A stretch of 64,000 nt of DNA from JACMNW01 sp031402355. GTDB taxonomy: Bacteria; Pseudomonadota; Alphaproteobacteria; Rhodobacterales; Rhodobacteraceae. A program made the position numbers and the translations under genes. The notes under the pieces are model-generated. The model was not told where the DNA came from and did no database searches. It saw only the letters and a list, made by a program, of their open reading frames with translations. Positions 50,608-60,195 of this stretch are shown in pieces; the stretch's first letter is position 1, and each line of letters begins with the position of its first letter. The stretch lies in assembly GCA_031402355.1 (NCBI GenBank), contig JANNSG010000085.1:1-64000 (forward strand), given 5' to 3'.

Positions 50608-51416
50608 GGGTCTCGCGCCCAAAGAAACAGCCCGGCGGCCTGCGCCGATGCCACCATTTCGGGCAGATCGAGGCAGATAACGCCGCCCGCCTGCCAAGCG
50701 ATACCCGCAAGCCCCGATGCTGCCGCCTGTCCGACGGTCTGCACGCCCAGCGTTGGCAGGTCGATGCGCAGGTCCTGCCCCGGTTTTGGCGCCTTGTAGA
50801 ACACGCCTTTGCCGCGCGATGGATCGGGGCGCAGCACTGCGGGCAGCAGCGCTACCCCTGCCAGCATTGCGGCACTTCCGGCCAGAACCTCAACCGCAAG
50901 GCATTGGCCTTGTTGCACCACCGCGCCCTGCCCGACATCGACCTGGCCCAGGGCGGCCGCGATCGACGCGGCCCGGGTGACGTCTTTTTCATCAATCAGC
51001 GCTATCCTGCCTGTCAGCACCCCGGCACCGGGCACCAGCGCCGGGGCAATGTCGCCAACCCCTGCGACCGCCAGACCGGCCTCTTCAAAAATGCAGATGA
51101 CGGCCCGGAGGGTGGCATCATCGCCGCCCTGAAACGCCGCCATCAAGCGTGGCAGGATCTGGGCCGATTGCGGATCCATTAGCGCAGGATCAAGTTTCGG
51201 GCGTTGAACCGCCCCGGCAAACACCACCCTGCTGACATCCTGATCACGCAACCAGCCCAGAAAAATCGCCAGACGTTCGATGCGAAACACCTGGTCCACT
51301 GCAATGCCTTCGGGGCCAAAGCCGTCAAGGGCACAGACCAGTGGCGCCTGATCCAATGCGCCGATCAGCACTTTGGGCAAACCGCCGCGCCCGGCAATAA
51401 GGGCAGTGCGGGTCAT
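50604..51416 (-). CDS. lpxI: UDP-2,3-diacylglucosamine pyrophosphatase LpxI
   Basis: A 270-residue DUF1009 protein. LpxI replaces LpxH in many alphaproteobacteria and hydrolyses UDP-diacylglucosamine to lipid X. The N-terminal GRGGLPKVLIGAL and the C-terminal RIDLPTLGVQTV blocks match the family. It overlaps lpxA at its start and lpxB at its stop by 4 bases each, making a tight translational relay. Confidence 0.9.
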   Translation of the reverse strand: MTRTALIAGRGGLPKVLIGALDQAPLVCALDGFGPEGIAVDQVFRIERLAIFLGWLRDQDVSRVVFAGAVQRPKLDPALMDPQSAQILPRLMAAFQGGDDATLRAVICIFEEAGLAVAGVGDIAPALVPGAGVLTGRIALIDEKDVTRAASIAAALGQVDVGQGAVVQQGQCLAVEVLAGSAAMLAGVALLPAVLRPDPSRGKGVFYKAPKPGQDLRIDLPTLGVQTVGQAAASGLAGIAWQAGGVICLDLPEMVASAQAAGLFLWARDP

Positions 51417-52210
51417 TTCGGGGTCAGAAACGAGCGGTCAGACGATGCAAGAATGAAATCCGTCATCTCTTTAACATAAGCGCTGTCAGTTTCTTCGGCC
51501 AGACGACGGGCGCGGTCCAGAAAGGTGCCCTCGCCCTGTGCCAGCATCTGATAGGCGGCGCGCATCGCGGTAATATCGGTGCGTTCAACGCCGCGACGTT
51601 TCAATCCGACAAGGTTCAGGCCGTCGAGTTCGCCGCGTGGTCCCTGCACCAGACCAAAGGGCACCACATCATTGGTGACCATGGTAACGGCACCAATGAT
51701 TGCCCCGCGCCCGATGCGGACAAATTGATGAACCCCCGAAAGCCCGCCGATGATCACATCGTCCCCAATCGCGCAATGCCCGGCAATGGCGACCTGATTG
51801 GCAAGGATCACCCGGTCGCCAAGGCTGGCGTCATGGCCGACATGGGCGCCGGTCATCAACAGGCAATCATCGCCGACCCGGGTGACACCACCGCCGCCAG
51901 CAGTGCCGGTATTCAGCGTCGCCCCTTCACGGATGCGGCAGCGCGCGCCAACGATCAACCGGGTACGTTCGCCCTTGAATTTCAGGTCTTGTGGAATTTC
52001 GCCCACCGTAGCGAACGGGAAAATCACCGTGTCTGCGCCGACCTCGGTCCAACCGGTCACGACGGCATGGCTTTTCACGATCACGCCCTCGCCCAGAGTG
52101 ACCTCAGGCCCGATCAACGAGAATGGTCCTATCTCGACCCCGGCCGCAATGATTGCGCCGGGTTCGACATGCGCTGTTGGATGAACGCGCGCTTGCTTTG
52201 AAACAGTCAT
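51413..52210 (-). CDS. lpxA: acyl-ACP-UDP-N-acetylglucosamine O-acyltransferase LpxA
   Basis: A 265-residue left-handed beta-helix acyltransferase that begins lipid A synthesis. Hexapeptide repeats cover most of the length (for example HPTAHVEPGAIIAAGVEIGPF). The catalytic His lies in the LLMTGAHVGHD region. I chose the ATG at 52210 (MTVSKQARVHPTA). It follows fabZ, with 5 bases between them. Confidence 0.94.
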   Translation of the reverse strand: MTVSKQARVHPTAHVEPGAIIAAGVEIGPFSLIGPEVTLGEGVIVKSHAVVTGWTEVGADTVIFPFATVGEIPQDLKFKGERTRLIVGARCRIREGATLNTGTAGGGGVTRVGDDCLLMTGAHVGHDASLGDRVILANQVAIAGHCAIGDDVIIGGLSGVHQFVRIGRGAIIGAVTMVTNDVVPFGLVQGPRGELDGLNLVGLKRRGVERTDITAMRAAYQMLAQGEGTFLDRARRLAEETDSAYVKEMTDFILASSDRSFLTPK

Positions 52211-52215
52211 GCCCC

Positions 52216-52695
52216 CTATGCCTTTGACAGATCGAACATGGCGGAAAACGTGGCTTCGCAAGCAAGATCCTTGCCGACCATCGCGCGGCCATCGAATTTC
52301 CAGACCCGGCCGCCGCCACGAAGGGCCGTCACATGCAATTCCAGCACGTCGCCCGGCACCACTTTGCGGCGGAACTTCACCCCGTCCACGCCCATGAAGA
52401 ATACCTTGGCCCCCTTGTCGACCAGCCCCATCGACAGCCCGACAAGAATTCCCGACGTCTGCGCCATCGCCTCAATGATCATCACGCCGGGGAAAATCGG
52501 CATACCGGGAAAATGCCCCTGAAACTGTGGCTCATTGAAAGTGACGTTCTTGATGCCAACGCAAGACTTATGCGCTACGACATCGCGCACCTTGTCGATC
52601 AGCAAGAACGGGTAGCGATGCGGAATGATGCGCTGGATCAGATCCAGATCAGCCTCGATTACAGCGGGGCTATCGGGGGCGTTCTGTTCGGACAT
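52216..52695 (-). CDS. fabZ: 3-hydroxyacyl-ACP dehydratase FabZ
   Basis: A 159-residue hot-dog-fold dehydratase for fatty acid elongation. The active-site pair is H61 (GHFPGMPIFPGV) and E75 (IIEAMAQTSG). The gene is followed directly by lpxA, as in many proteobacteria; both use 3-hydroxyacyl-ACP. No lpxD lies between ompH and fabZ here. Confidence 0.95.
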   Translation of the reverse strand: MSEQNAPDSPAVIEADLDLIQRIIPHRYPFLLIDKVRDVVAHKSCVGIKNVTFNEPQFQGHFPGMPIFPGVMIIEAMAQTSGILVGLSMGLVDKGAKVFFMGVDGVKFRRKVVPGDVLELHVTALRGGGRVWKFDGRAMVGKDLACEATFSAMFDLSKA

Positions 52696-52808
52696 GTCGT
52701 CTCCTGAACATGGTTCGGATGCGAATTCGCAACTGTCCCCGTGCTAACAACTTGGGTCTGATCCGGCAAGAGACGGCTGCATCATTCAGATAAGGCGCGC
52801 CAATCGTG

Positions 52809-53393
52809 CTACGGTGCCGGGTCGGGGCCTTCGGTGGGTTGTGGCTGAGGTATGGTCTGCAAACTATCGCCAAGAACGCTGTCGATGCGGGCAATGGCAA
52901 GATCCGTCACATCCAGCCGTTCAAACGACAGAAAGACGGTTTTCTTGTCCAGAATGACCAAAGCGCCCATTTCCCCCATCATTTCGCCGAGGATCGGGCC
53001 GATGGCCGCCAGAAACCTTTTCTGGTCTTCATCGCGCGTGGTGGTCAGACTGCGTGATTTGGCCAGACGTGCCGCACGAATTTCTTCTGCTTTGGCATCA
53101 AAGGCATCTGCAAGCTTGCGAAAATCCTCAATCGGCAGACTTGGCCGGCGATCCGTCAGGCTTTTCTCTTCTGCCTCCAGCGCCACTTCGAGTTTCTTGT
53201 TCTCGGCAAGAAACTCGGCTTGTTCGCGCTCAAATCTCGCCAGAGCAGACTTGCCAAAGCGCGACTCGGCAAACAGTCGTTCAGGCTCAATCGTCAGCAC
53301 CGGGCTTTGTGTGGCAGCCTCTTGCGCCATACCAGCCGATGTCAGGGCGGCAAGGGCAAATGCCAGACCAAATGCGATCCCCCGCCAGACCAT
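52809..53393 (-). CDS. skp: OmpH/Skp-family periplasmic chaperone
   Basis: A 194-residue secreted protein. A signal peptide (about residues 1-23, ending AGMAQ) precedes a long helical region (residues 55-140) rich in charged heptads, with the family's Skp-like coiled-coil pattern. Skp binds unfolded outer membrane proteins in the periplasm. The start overlaps the bamA stop by 1 base, consistent with their shared role. A proline-rich tail closes the protein. Confidence 0.87.
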   Translation of the reverse strand: MVWRGIAFGLAFALAALTSAGMAQEAATQSPVLTIEPERLFAESRFGKSALARFEREQAEFLAENKKLEVALEAEEKSLTDRRPSLPIEDFRKLADAFDAKAEEIRAARLAKSRSLTTTRDEDQKRFLAAIGPILGEMMGEMGALVILDKKTVFLSFERLDVTDLAIARIDSVLGDSLQTIPQPQPTEGPDPAP

Positions 53394-55741
53394 CAGAACT
53401 TTGTCGAGATCGTCAGATCAAAGCTTTGTTCTTCGTCATAGTCTTCCTTGGCCAAGGCCTTGGAAAAGTTGAACCGCAATGGCCCGATCGGCGTTGTCCA
53501 CAAGATCGACAGTCCGATTGCCGAACGCAGGCGGAAGGAATCATCAACCGGGCCGCCAGTTCCGACTGTGTCATCCAGCGACCAGACCGAGCCCACATCC
53601 AGAAATGCGCCACCGGTGATGCCATATTCCTCTGGCAGACCAAGGGGGAAGTCTGCTTCAAACCGGGCGGTGACAAAGGCGTTGCCGCCAAGCGCATCAC
53701 TGTTGGCCGAAGTCAGATCGCGCGGGCCGATACCGTTTGGTTCAAAGCCGCGCAACTTGCCGCTGGCAAAGAACCGTTCGGTGACCCGGCTGTTATACCC
53801 GGACAGCGTGCTGACCACGCCGCCTTCGAAAATCGCGCGGATGGTGACTTCTTCCTTTAGAACCTTGGTTTCTGCCAGCGCAAAGAGATTGGTCTGGATG
53901 TATTTCGTATCCCCGCCGACACCGGCAAAATCCTGGCTGAAGCGCAGCAGGACGCCGCCATTCGGGTTCAGCCCATTGCTGCGGGTATCATAGCTGTAGC
54001 TGTAGCCCAAGCTGCTGGTCAACAGATTGCCCAAGGCCGCTTCACGCACCAGAATATCGGAACTGCCAACGGCGACGCCGGTGATCTCATCGTCGGAAAT
54101 GCGGTAGCGCAGTTCAAGTTTGCCGTTTTCGCTGACAGGAAATTCAAGCCCCGTGGTCAGGCCGATGTTCTGCGTATCATATTCGGCATCTTGCTGGTCG
54201 GTCGTCCGGTAGTAGCCGCCGAACTTGAACCGCAGATCCCGGCCAAGGAAAGCGGGTTCTGCGAATGAAAAGCTGATATCGCGGTTGTCGGTGCCGTTCG
54301 ACACGTTTGCCGCCAGCGATTGCCCGCGCCCCAGAAAGTTGCTTTCCGAAAAGCCAAGGTTCAGGGCGACACCCGATTGCGCGCCATAGCTTGCCCCGAA
54401 CGACAGCTTGCCGGTGGGTTGTTCTTCAACATTGACATCGACGATGACCTGGTCACTTTGGCTGCCAGGCTGCGCATCGACCTCGGCATCGACAAAATAG
54501 CCAAGTGCCCGGATGCGTTCGGCCGCCTGACGCACTTCGCGCGGATTGAAGGGGTCGCCTTCAACTGTGCGGAACTGCCGCCGGACAACCTGGTCAAGCG
54601 TGGTGTTGTTGCCCTGTACATCAATTCTTTCGACGAAAATCCGCTCGCCGCGCGACAGTTCAAAGACGACATCCAGCGTCTGATCGCGGTCATTGCGGGT
54701 GATCTTCGGTTCTATACGCAAGAAATTGATGCCTTTGCGCAGAGCCAGATTTTCCATCCGCGCCAAGCTGCTTTCGATCAAGGCCGGCGAATAGGTCGTC
54801 CCTGAGCGCAACTTGAGCACGGCATCGAATTCGGCCGCATCAATACCCTCAAGGGTAGAAACCGTAGTCACTTCGCCAACGTTGAAGCTTTGACCTTCAC
54901 GAATATTGAAGGTCACGAAATAACCGTCGCGTTCACGCGACACTTCGGACGAGGCATCCAGAACCTGAAAATCGACATAGCCGCGCGACAGATAAAAATC
55001 GCGCAAGAGCTGTTTGTCGATATCGACCCGTTCGGCAATGAAGGTATCCTTCTGGATCAACTGGCGCAGAAAACCAGCTTGCTTGGTTTCCAGAATCTGG
55101 CGCAACCGCCGATCCGAGAAGGCGCGGTTCCCGACAAAGGAAAGTCTTTCGATCTCGACCACTTTACCTTCGGTGATCTCGAACACCAGATCGACGCGGT
55201 TATCGTCGCGCCGGATGATGCGCGGATCGACCGTTGCTGCGGTGCGGCCCTTGACCCGGTAGGCTTCGGCGATGGCTGCGGCATCTGCCTCGGCTGCGGC
55301 AGGCGAATAGACGCGGCGGGATTTCGATGTGGCCAGAACGGACAGCTCTTCATCCTTCAGGCGCCTGTTGCCTTCAAAGCTGATGACGTTGACGATCGGA
55401 TATTCCTTGACGGTGATCAGCAATGTACCGCCACGCGGGCTGAGATCGACAGTTTCGAACAGGCCAGAGTTGACGATCCGCTGATAGGCGTCGTTCAGGC
55501 CTGCCGCAGAGACCGTCTCACCCCGGGCGATTCCCGCGTAAGAGACGATTGTCGCCACATCGACGCGGTCATTGCCTTCGACCGAAACGCTGGAAAAACT
55601 GTAGCTCTGGGCCTGGGCCGAGGTGAGGAACGGCGCAGAAGTGGCTGCCAGTCCAAGGAAAACAGCGACGGCTGTTTGCCGCAACACGCGCCTGCCACCG
55701 GATTTGCGCGCGTCAATTGCGCCCATCACTTTTACCATCAT
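53393..55741 (-). CDS. bamA: outer membrane protein assembly factor BamA
   Basis: A 782-residue Omp85 protein that inserts beta-barrel proteins. A signal peptide (around residues 20-45, ending SAQAQS) precedes five POTRA-like repeats (for example VISFEGNRRLKDEEL, LSFVGNRAFSDRRL) and a C-terminal 16-stranded barrel. The last residue is Phe, as in barrel proteins. Tandem ATGs begin at 55741. An RseP protease and a 45-residue protein lie upstream. Confidence 0.94.
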   Translation of the reverse strand: MMVKVMGAIDARKSGGRRVLRQTAVAVFLGLAATSAPFLTSAQAQSYSFSSVSVEGNDRVDVATIVSYAGIARGETVSAAGLNDAYQRIVNSGLFETVDLSPRGGTLLITVKEYPIVNVISFEGNRRLKDEELSVLATSKSRRVYSPAAAEADAAAIAEAYRVKGRTAATVDPRIIRRDDNRVDLVFEITEGKVVEIERLSFVGNRAFSDRRLRQILETKQAGFLRQLIQKDTFIAERVDIDKQLLRDFYLSRGYVDFQVLDASSEVSRERDGYFVTFNIREGQSFNVGEVTTVSTLEGIDAAEFDAVLKLRSGTTYSPALIESSLARMENLALRKGINFLRIEPKITRNDRDQTLDVVFELSRGERIFVERIDVQGNNTTLDQVVRRQFRTVEGDPFNPREVRQAAERIRALGYFVDAEVDAQPGSQSDQVIVDVNVEEQPTGKLSFGASYGAQSGVALNLGFSESNFLGRGQSLAANVSNGTDNRDISFSFAEPAFLGRDLRFKFGGYYRTTDQQDAEYDTQNIGLTTGLEFPVSENGKLELRYRISDDEITGVAVGSSDILVREAALGNLLTSSLGYSYSYDTRSNGLNPNGGVLLRFSQDFAGVGGDTKYIQTNLFALAETKVLKEEVTIRAIFEGGVVSTLSGYNSRVTERFFASGKLRGFEPNGIGPRDLTSANSDALGGNAFVTARFEADFPLGLPEEYGITGGAFLDVGSVWSLDDTVGTGGPVDDSFRLRSAIGLSILWTTPIGPLRFNFSKALAKEDYDEEQSFDLTISTKF

Positions 55742-55861
55742 CCCGCCCCGCAATATCTTACTTGATATACCTGACTAACGGGAATGCAGGGGCTTGTCAA
55801 AAGGCAGTGATGGTTTTTTCTGGGGACAAAAACCGCAACATCTTGTGCGTGTCAGTGAGCG

Positions 55862-55999
55862 TCAGGGCTGGATGATTGCCGACCCCAGAAACGCCCCGGC
55901 CAGCAATCCGACAGTGATCGTGCCAAGGAAAAACAACCGGTCCCAGTTCAGACCAACAATCAAGGACAAGCCTTTGTAACCCTGAACAACGATTTGCAT
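55862..55999 (-). CDS. 45-residue membrane protein between rseP and bamA
   Basis: A short ORF starting MQIVVQGYKGLSLIVGLNWD, with a transmembrane helix over residues 22-43 (LFFLGTITVGLLAGAFLGSA). It lies 92 bases downstream of rseP and 120 bases upstream of bamA, on the same strand. The ribosome binding site is weak (GGGG). Similar short proteins with this LNWDR motif occur, as I recall, in other Rhodobacteraceae. Function unknown. Confidence 0.72.
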   Translation of the reverse strand: MQIVVQGYKGLSLIVGLNWDRLFFLGTITVGLLAGAFLGSAIIQP

Positions 56000-56091
56000 G
56001 ATCTAACCCCGACTGACCGATTTAGGGCCAAAATGCACGTGGATTGTGGCAGCAGTTTGACCGAAAGACACCGGCCCGTCAGCAATCGGCG

Positions 56092-57429
56092 TCAGGGGCA
56101 GAAAAGATCATTGGTCAGGGCAAAAGCCATCAGACCCAGCAAGGCCGTCAACCCTATGCCCATCAGCAGCCGCAACGCCCGTTCCGGAGGTGGCCGGCCG
56201 GTCAGTGCTTCGAAGGCGTGAAAGACCAGATGCCCGCCATCCAGAACCGGAATCGGGAACAGATTCAGCAGGCCCACCGACGTGGACAGCAAGGCAATCA
56301 GCAAAATGAAGCTTTCGATGCCCTGTCGCGCCGCGTCGCCAGAGACTTTGGCGATGCCGATCGGGCCGCTGACGTTGCAGCTTGACACCTGACCGGTAGC
56401 AATATGCCACAAGAAGGACAGGTTGGTGGTGCCGGCTTGCCAAGTGCGTTCGACTGCCAGAGAAGCGGCTTCGACAAGCCCCGGTGTGCGCAGTTCGGGC
56501 ACAAACATCAGCCCGCCCGACAGGCCGATCAGCCAGCGGGTTTCAAACCCGCCTTCAGCTTTTGGAAGATCGCGTCGTTGCGGCGTCATGGTCACATCGA
56601 ATGTCTTGCCCGCGCGCCATACGGTCAGGTCTACCGGCTTGCCGTCAGACGACACCACAAAGCTGCGCATCTGCTCAAAGGTCGAAACCGGCGTGCCGTT
56701 GACAGCAAGAATGACATCCGCGGCTTCAATCCCGGCCAGACTGGCGGCCCAGCGCGGCGTGACCCCGTCAACGATGGGGGGAAACGGATGCGGACCGGCG
56801 ACAGTGATGTCCTGACCCGCCCGGCTGATGCGGTAATCAACCGTCGGCGTCGCCGGAAGAGTGCGTGTATTTTCGACAAGACTGTCGAAATCAGGCGTCA
56901 AAATTCCTGCGACAGAAAGGATCTGATCGCCGGGCAACAGGCTTTGCGCGTCAAATGGCATAGGTTTGGTTGCGCCGACAATTGGCAGCTTGGCAGCTAC
57001 GCCAAAAGCCAGAAAAAGGCCAAAAAACACGACAATCGACAAGATGAAATTGAAGATCGGGCCGGCCGCAACTGTCGCCGAACGCGCCCAAAGCGGTGCC
57101 CCGTGCATGGTGCGACGACGCTCAGCTTCGGTCAGACGGGATAACTTTGCGCCATCCTTGCCAGATGCGGCATCGGCATCCCCGAGGAATTTGACATATC
57201 CGCCAAGCGGTAATAGGGCGAATTGCCACCGCGTTCCGTGTTTGTCTTTGCGGGAATACAACACCGGGCCAAACCCCAGGCTGAACACTTCGGCATGAAT
57301 GCCCGACCACCTGCCTACGATGTAGTGACCGTATTCATGCACGGCCACAATGACGGACAACGCCAGTATGAACGCAAGCAACGTCCAGATCAAACCACCA
57401 AAAGCCGGAAGCAACCCAACAAGATCCAC
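56092..57429 (-). CDS. rseP: site-2 protease RseP
   Basis: A 445-residue intramembrane zinc metalloprotease that cleaves transmembrane segments of anti-sigma factors. The catalytic HEYGH (H31-H35) sits in the first helix, the PDZ domain region follows, and the NLFPIPVLDGGHL motif supplies the third zinc ligand. It starts with GTG at 57429, 3 bases after the dxr stop. An anti-sigma factor partner is not in the window. Confidence 0.93.
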   Translation of the reverse strand: MDLVGLLPAFGGLIWTLLAFILALSVIVAVHEYGHYIVGRWSGIHAEVFSLGFGPVLYSRKDKHGTRWQFALLPLGGYVKFLGDADAASGKDGAKLSRLTEAERRRTMHGAPLWARSATVAAGPIFNFILSIVVFFGLFLAFGVAAKLPIVGATKPMPFDAQSLLPGDQILSVAGILTPDFDSLVENTRTLPATPTVDYRISRAGQDITVAGPHPFPPIVDGVTPRWAASLAGIEAADVILAVNGTPVSTFEQMRSFVVSSDGKPVDLTVWRAGKTFDVTMTPQRRDLPKAEGGFETRWLIGLSGGLMFVPELRTPGLVEAASLAVERTWQAGTTNLSFLWHIATGQVSSCNVSGPIGIAKVSGDAARQGIESFILLIALLSTSVGLLNLFPIPVLDGGHLVFHAFEALTGRPPPERALRLLMGIGLTALLGLMAFALTNDLFCP

Positions 57430-57432
57430 GCT

Positions 57433-58617
57433 TTAACGCCCCTTTTGCCACGTCTGCACAAATTCTTCTGCCCTTACCCGAGCAAGATGATCCGCGCCTT
57501 GTACATCTTCAAGGGTCAGATCGGCTTTTCCGAGATCCGTCTCGGCTTGCAGCCTGTTCAGCGTGTCTTCTACCAGACCGCTCATGTCAAGAAAACCGAT
57601 GCGCCCGGCGATAAAGTGATCCAGTGCTATCTCTTTGCCGGCATTGAACACCGCCCCTGCCAGACCGCGTGTCTGCATGACCTGACGGGCAAGGCGAAGC
57701 GCGGGGTAGCGCGCCTCATCCGGGGCGAGGAACGACAGTTTGCCAAGCGCTGCAAAATCCAGCCGCGCCACGGGAAGCGGATCGCGGTCGGGGTGGTTCA
57801 GGGCGTAGCCGATGGCGTGGCGCATGTCGGGGGCCCCCAGATGAGCCATGACCGCGCCATCATGAAAACCAATCATGGAATGGATCAGCGATTCGGGATG
57901 AATGATCACCTCGATCTGGTCCGGCCTGACATTGAAGAACTCTCGGGTTTCGATGACTTCCAGCGCCTTGTTGAACATGGAGGCAGAATCGATGGTGATG
58001 CGTTGACCCATCGCCCAATTCGGATGGGCCAGAGCCTGCTGCAGGGTGGCGGTTGCCAGCTGTTCGATCGGCCAGTCGCGCAAAGCGCCGCCCGATGCAG
58101 TCAGGATGATACGCTCAACCGCCTGGATGTCTTCGCCGGTCAGGGCTTGAAAAATGGCGGAATGTTCGCTGTCCACCGGCAGAATCGTGGCCCCGTGCTG
58201 TGCCGCCGCAGCCATCAGCAAAGGCCCCGCCGTAACAAGACTTTCCTTGTTGGCAAGCGCCAATGTCCTGCCATGGCGCAGGGCGCGAAAGCCAGGTTCA
58301 AGCCCGGCCGCCCCGACGATGCATGACATGACCCAATCAGCGGGACGGTCTGCTGCGTCCAGTATTGCGGCGGTTCCGGCGGCCACCTGAATGTCTGTGC
58401 CCGCCAAAGCGCTGCGCAGATCATCAAGGCAATCGTTATGCGCAGTTACCGCAAATTCAGCCCGCAAGGCACGCGCCATTTCCGCCAGACGCGCCACATT
58501 GCGACCGCCGGTCAAGGCCACGGTCCGGTAGCGGCCCGGCCCGCCCTGGCGCATCACAAGATCAAAGGTATTCTCACCAACAGACCCGGTCACACCAAAG
58601 ATGGAAATGCTGCGCAT
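57433..58617 (-). CDS. dxr: 1-deoxy-D-xylulose 5-phosphate reductoisomerase
   Basis: A 394-residue NADPH enzyme that makes MEP, the second step of the non-mevalonate isoprenoid route. The N-terminal ISIFGVTGSVGENTFDLV replaces the usual GxTGSIG with GVTGSVG. The active-site block LTASGGALRDW and the later NPSWAMG-like HPNWAMGQRITID are present. It lies directly upstream of rseP and downstream of cdsA. Confidence 0.95.
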   Translation of the reverse strand: MRSISIFGVTGSVGENTFDLVMRQGGPGRYRTVALTGGRNVARLAEMARALRAEFAVTAHNDCLDDLRSALAGTDIQVAAGTAAILDAADRPADWVMSCIVGAAGLEPGFRALRHGRTLALANKESLVTAGPLLMAAAAQHGATILPVDSEHSAIFQALTGEDIQAVERIILTASGGALRDWPIEQLATATLQQALAHPNWAMGQRITIDSASMFNKALEVIETREFFNVRPDQIEVIIHPESLIHSMIGFHDGAVMAHLGAPDMRHAIGYALNHPDRDPLPVARLDFAALGKLSFLAPDEARYPALRLARQVMQTRGLAGAVFNAGKEIALDHFIAGRIGFLDMSGLVEDTLNRLQAETDLGKADLTLEDVQGADHLARVRAEEFVQTWQKGR

Positions 58618-58622
58618 CTGGG

Positions 58623-59423
58623 TCAGGCCCCGGTTGGCAGCGGCAAAGACCAGATAAGCCCGAGCACGATCACGGCAACCACTGCACCGATCACCGCATC
58701 AAACCGGTCCAGCACGCCGCCATGGCCGGGGATCAGGTGCGAGCTGTCTTTCACGCCGGCGCGGCGTTTGATCCAGCTTTCGGCAATATCGCCCATTTGG
58801 CCGGCAAAAGACACAAAAGCTGACAGCACGATCAAGCCCCAACCTGCCGTGCCGTACATGACAAAGCCAAGACCGACCAGGGCCGCGCCCAGCCACCCCG
58901 CTATGGTGCCGGACCATGTTTTCTTGGGGCTGATTGCCGGCCAGAATTTCGGGCCACCCAAAGTGCGGCCAGCAAAGTAGCCCGCGACATCAGACACCAC
59001 GACAACGCCGATCAGCCAGATCAGGGTGACTATGCCCGCGTCATTGCGCAGCGCAATCAGGCCATATCCCGCAGTCAGAATGGCAGCACCGTACAGGACT
59101 GAAATCAGCGCGTCTTTGCGCGCCGCAAACCAGATCAGACCAAGCGGCAGCGCCAGAAGGCTGGTTCGCGCGGGCCAGTCCAGCATCAAACTGGCCATCA
59201 ACATGGCAGCTGCCACAATCGCCACGATGATCGCCAGCACGGGCGTCCGGGCCCCGGTCATCATCATCAGTTCCCAGACCAGCAAACCGGTCAGCACGAC
59301 GATCAGGGCCGCGAAGGGAACACCGCCCGCCCAGATATCGGCCACCCCGACGGCCAACATCACAACCGCCGAAATCACCCGCGTGCGCAGATCATTCCAG
59401 CGCCCCGCCGAAGGATCGGTCAT
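58623..59423 (-). CDS. cdsA: phosphatidate cytidylyltransferase
   Basis: A 266-residue multi-spanning membrane enzyme that makes CDP-diacylglycerol from CTP and phosphatidate. About seven hydrophobic segments are visible, and the C-terminal signature runs ESWIKRRAGVKDSSHLIPGHGGVLDRFDA. The ATG at 59423 overlaps the uppS stop by 4 bases. It is followed by dxr. Confidence 0.93.
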   Translation of the reverse strand: MTDPSAGRWNDLRTRVISAVVMLAVGVADIWAGGVPFAALIVVLTGLLVWELMMMTGARTPVLAIIVAIVAAAMLMASLMLDWPARTSLLALPLGLIWFAARKDALISVLYGAAILTAGYGLIALRNDAGIVTLIWLIGVVVVSDVAGYFAGRTLGGPKFWPAISPKKTWSGTIAGWLGAALVGLGFVMYGTAGWGLIVLSAFVSFAGQMGDIAESWIKRRAGVKDSSHLIPGHGGVLDRFDAVIGAVVAVIVLGLIWSLPLPTGA

Positions 59424-60163
59424 GCCTGCAAGACCCCGCCGTAGCGGCGTTCGCGGTTGCCAAATCGCTGGACGATCATCGCCAGTTCTTGCGGTGTGAA
59501 ATCCGGCCAAAGCGTTTGGGTGAATTCATATTCCGCATAGGCCGCCTGCCAGGGCAGGAAATTCGACGTGCGGGTTTCGCCACTGGTGCGGATCACCAGA
59601 TCGGGATCAGGCAGATCGTCGGTATCCAGATGGGCGGTAAAGCTGGTCTCATCGACATCGCAGGCAGCGATCCGCCCCTCGGCGACATCACGGGCGACAG
59701 CGGCAACAGCCCTGACAATTTCGTCGCGTCCGCCGTAATTGATGGCGACTGTCAGGTTCAACCGGGATAACCCCATGGTGCGCGCTTCGATGCTTGACAT
59801 CAGGCGTTGCAGCTTTGGATCCAACCGGGTGCGATCGCCGATAAAGCGCATGCGCACCCCTTCTGCGGCAAGCCGGTCTGCCTCGCGCTGAATATAGCGC
59901 GAAAAGATCGACATCAGACCCAGAACCTCTTCGGTGGATCGCTTCCAGTTTTCGGTTGAAAAGGCATAGATCGTCAGCCAGCGGATCCCTAGATCGGGGG
60001 CGCAGCGCACGATTTCTTTCACCCGCTCGGCGCCTTTTCGGTGGCCGATCAGCCGGGGCCATCCGCGATTGGTTGCCCAGCGACCATTGCCATCCATGAT
60101 GATGGCAACATGCTCCGCCGGGCGCGGATACTGGGATTTGTCGGTGTTGTCTTTCGCGGCCAA
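59420..60163 (-). CDS. uppS: di-trans,poly-cis-undecaprenyl diphosphate synthase
   Basis: A 247-residue cis-prenyltransferase that makes the undecaprenyl carrier for cell wall and LPS synthesis. The catalytic MDGNGRWA (Asp24) and the later SGETRTSNFLPWQ are diagnostic. It starts with TTG at 60163, with AAAGG 8 bases upstream. It overlaps cdsA by 4 bases. Confidence 0.93.
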   Translation of the reverse strand: MAAKDNTDKSQYPRPAEHVAIIMDGNGRWATNRGWPRLIGHRKGAERVKEIVRCAPDLGIRWLTIYAFSTENWKRSTEEVLGLMSIFSRYIQREADRLAAEGVRMRFIGDRTRLDPKLQRLMSSIEARTMGLSRLNLTVAINYGGRDEIVRAVAAVARDVAEGRIAACDVDETSFTAHLDTDDLPDPDLVIRTSGETRTSNFLPWQAAYAEYEFTQTLWPDFTPQELAMIVQRFGNRERRYGGVLQA

Positions 60164-60195
60164 GCCGGAAACCTTTCAATTCATCAATAAACGGG

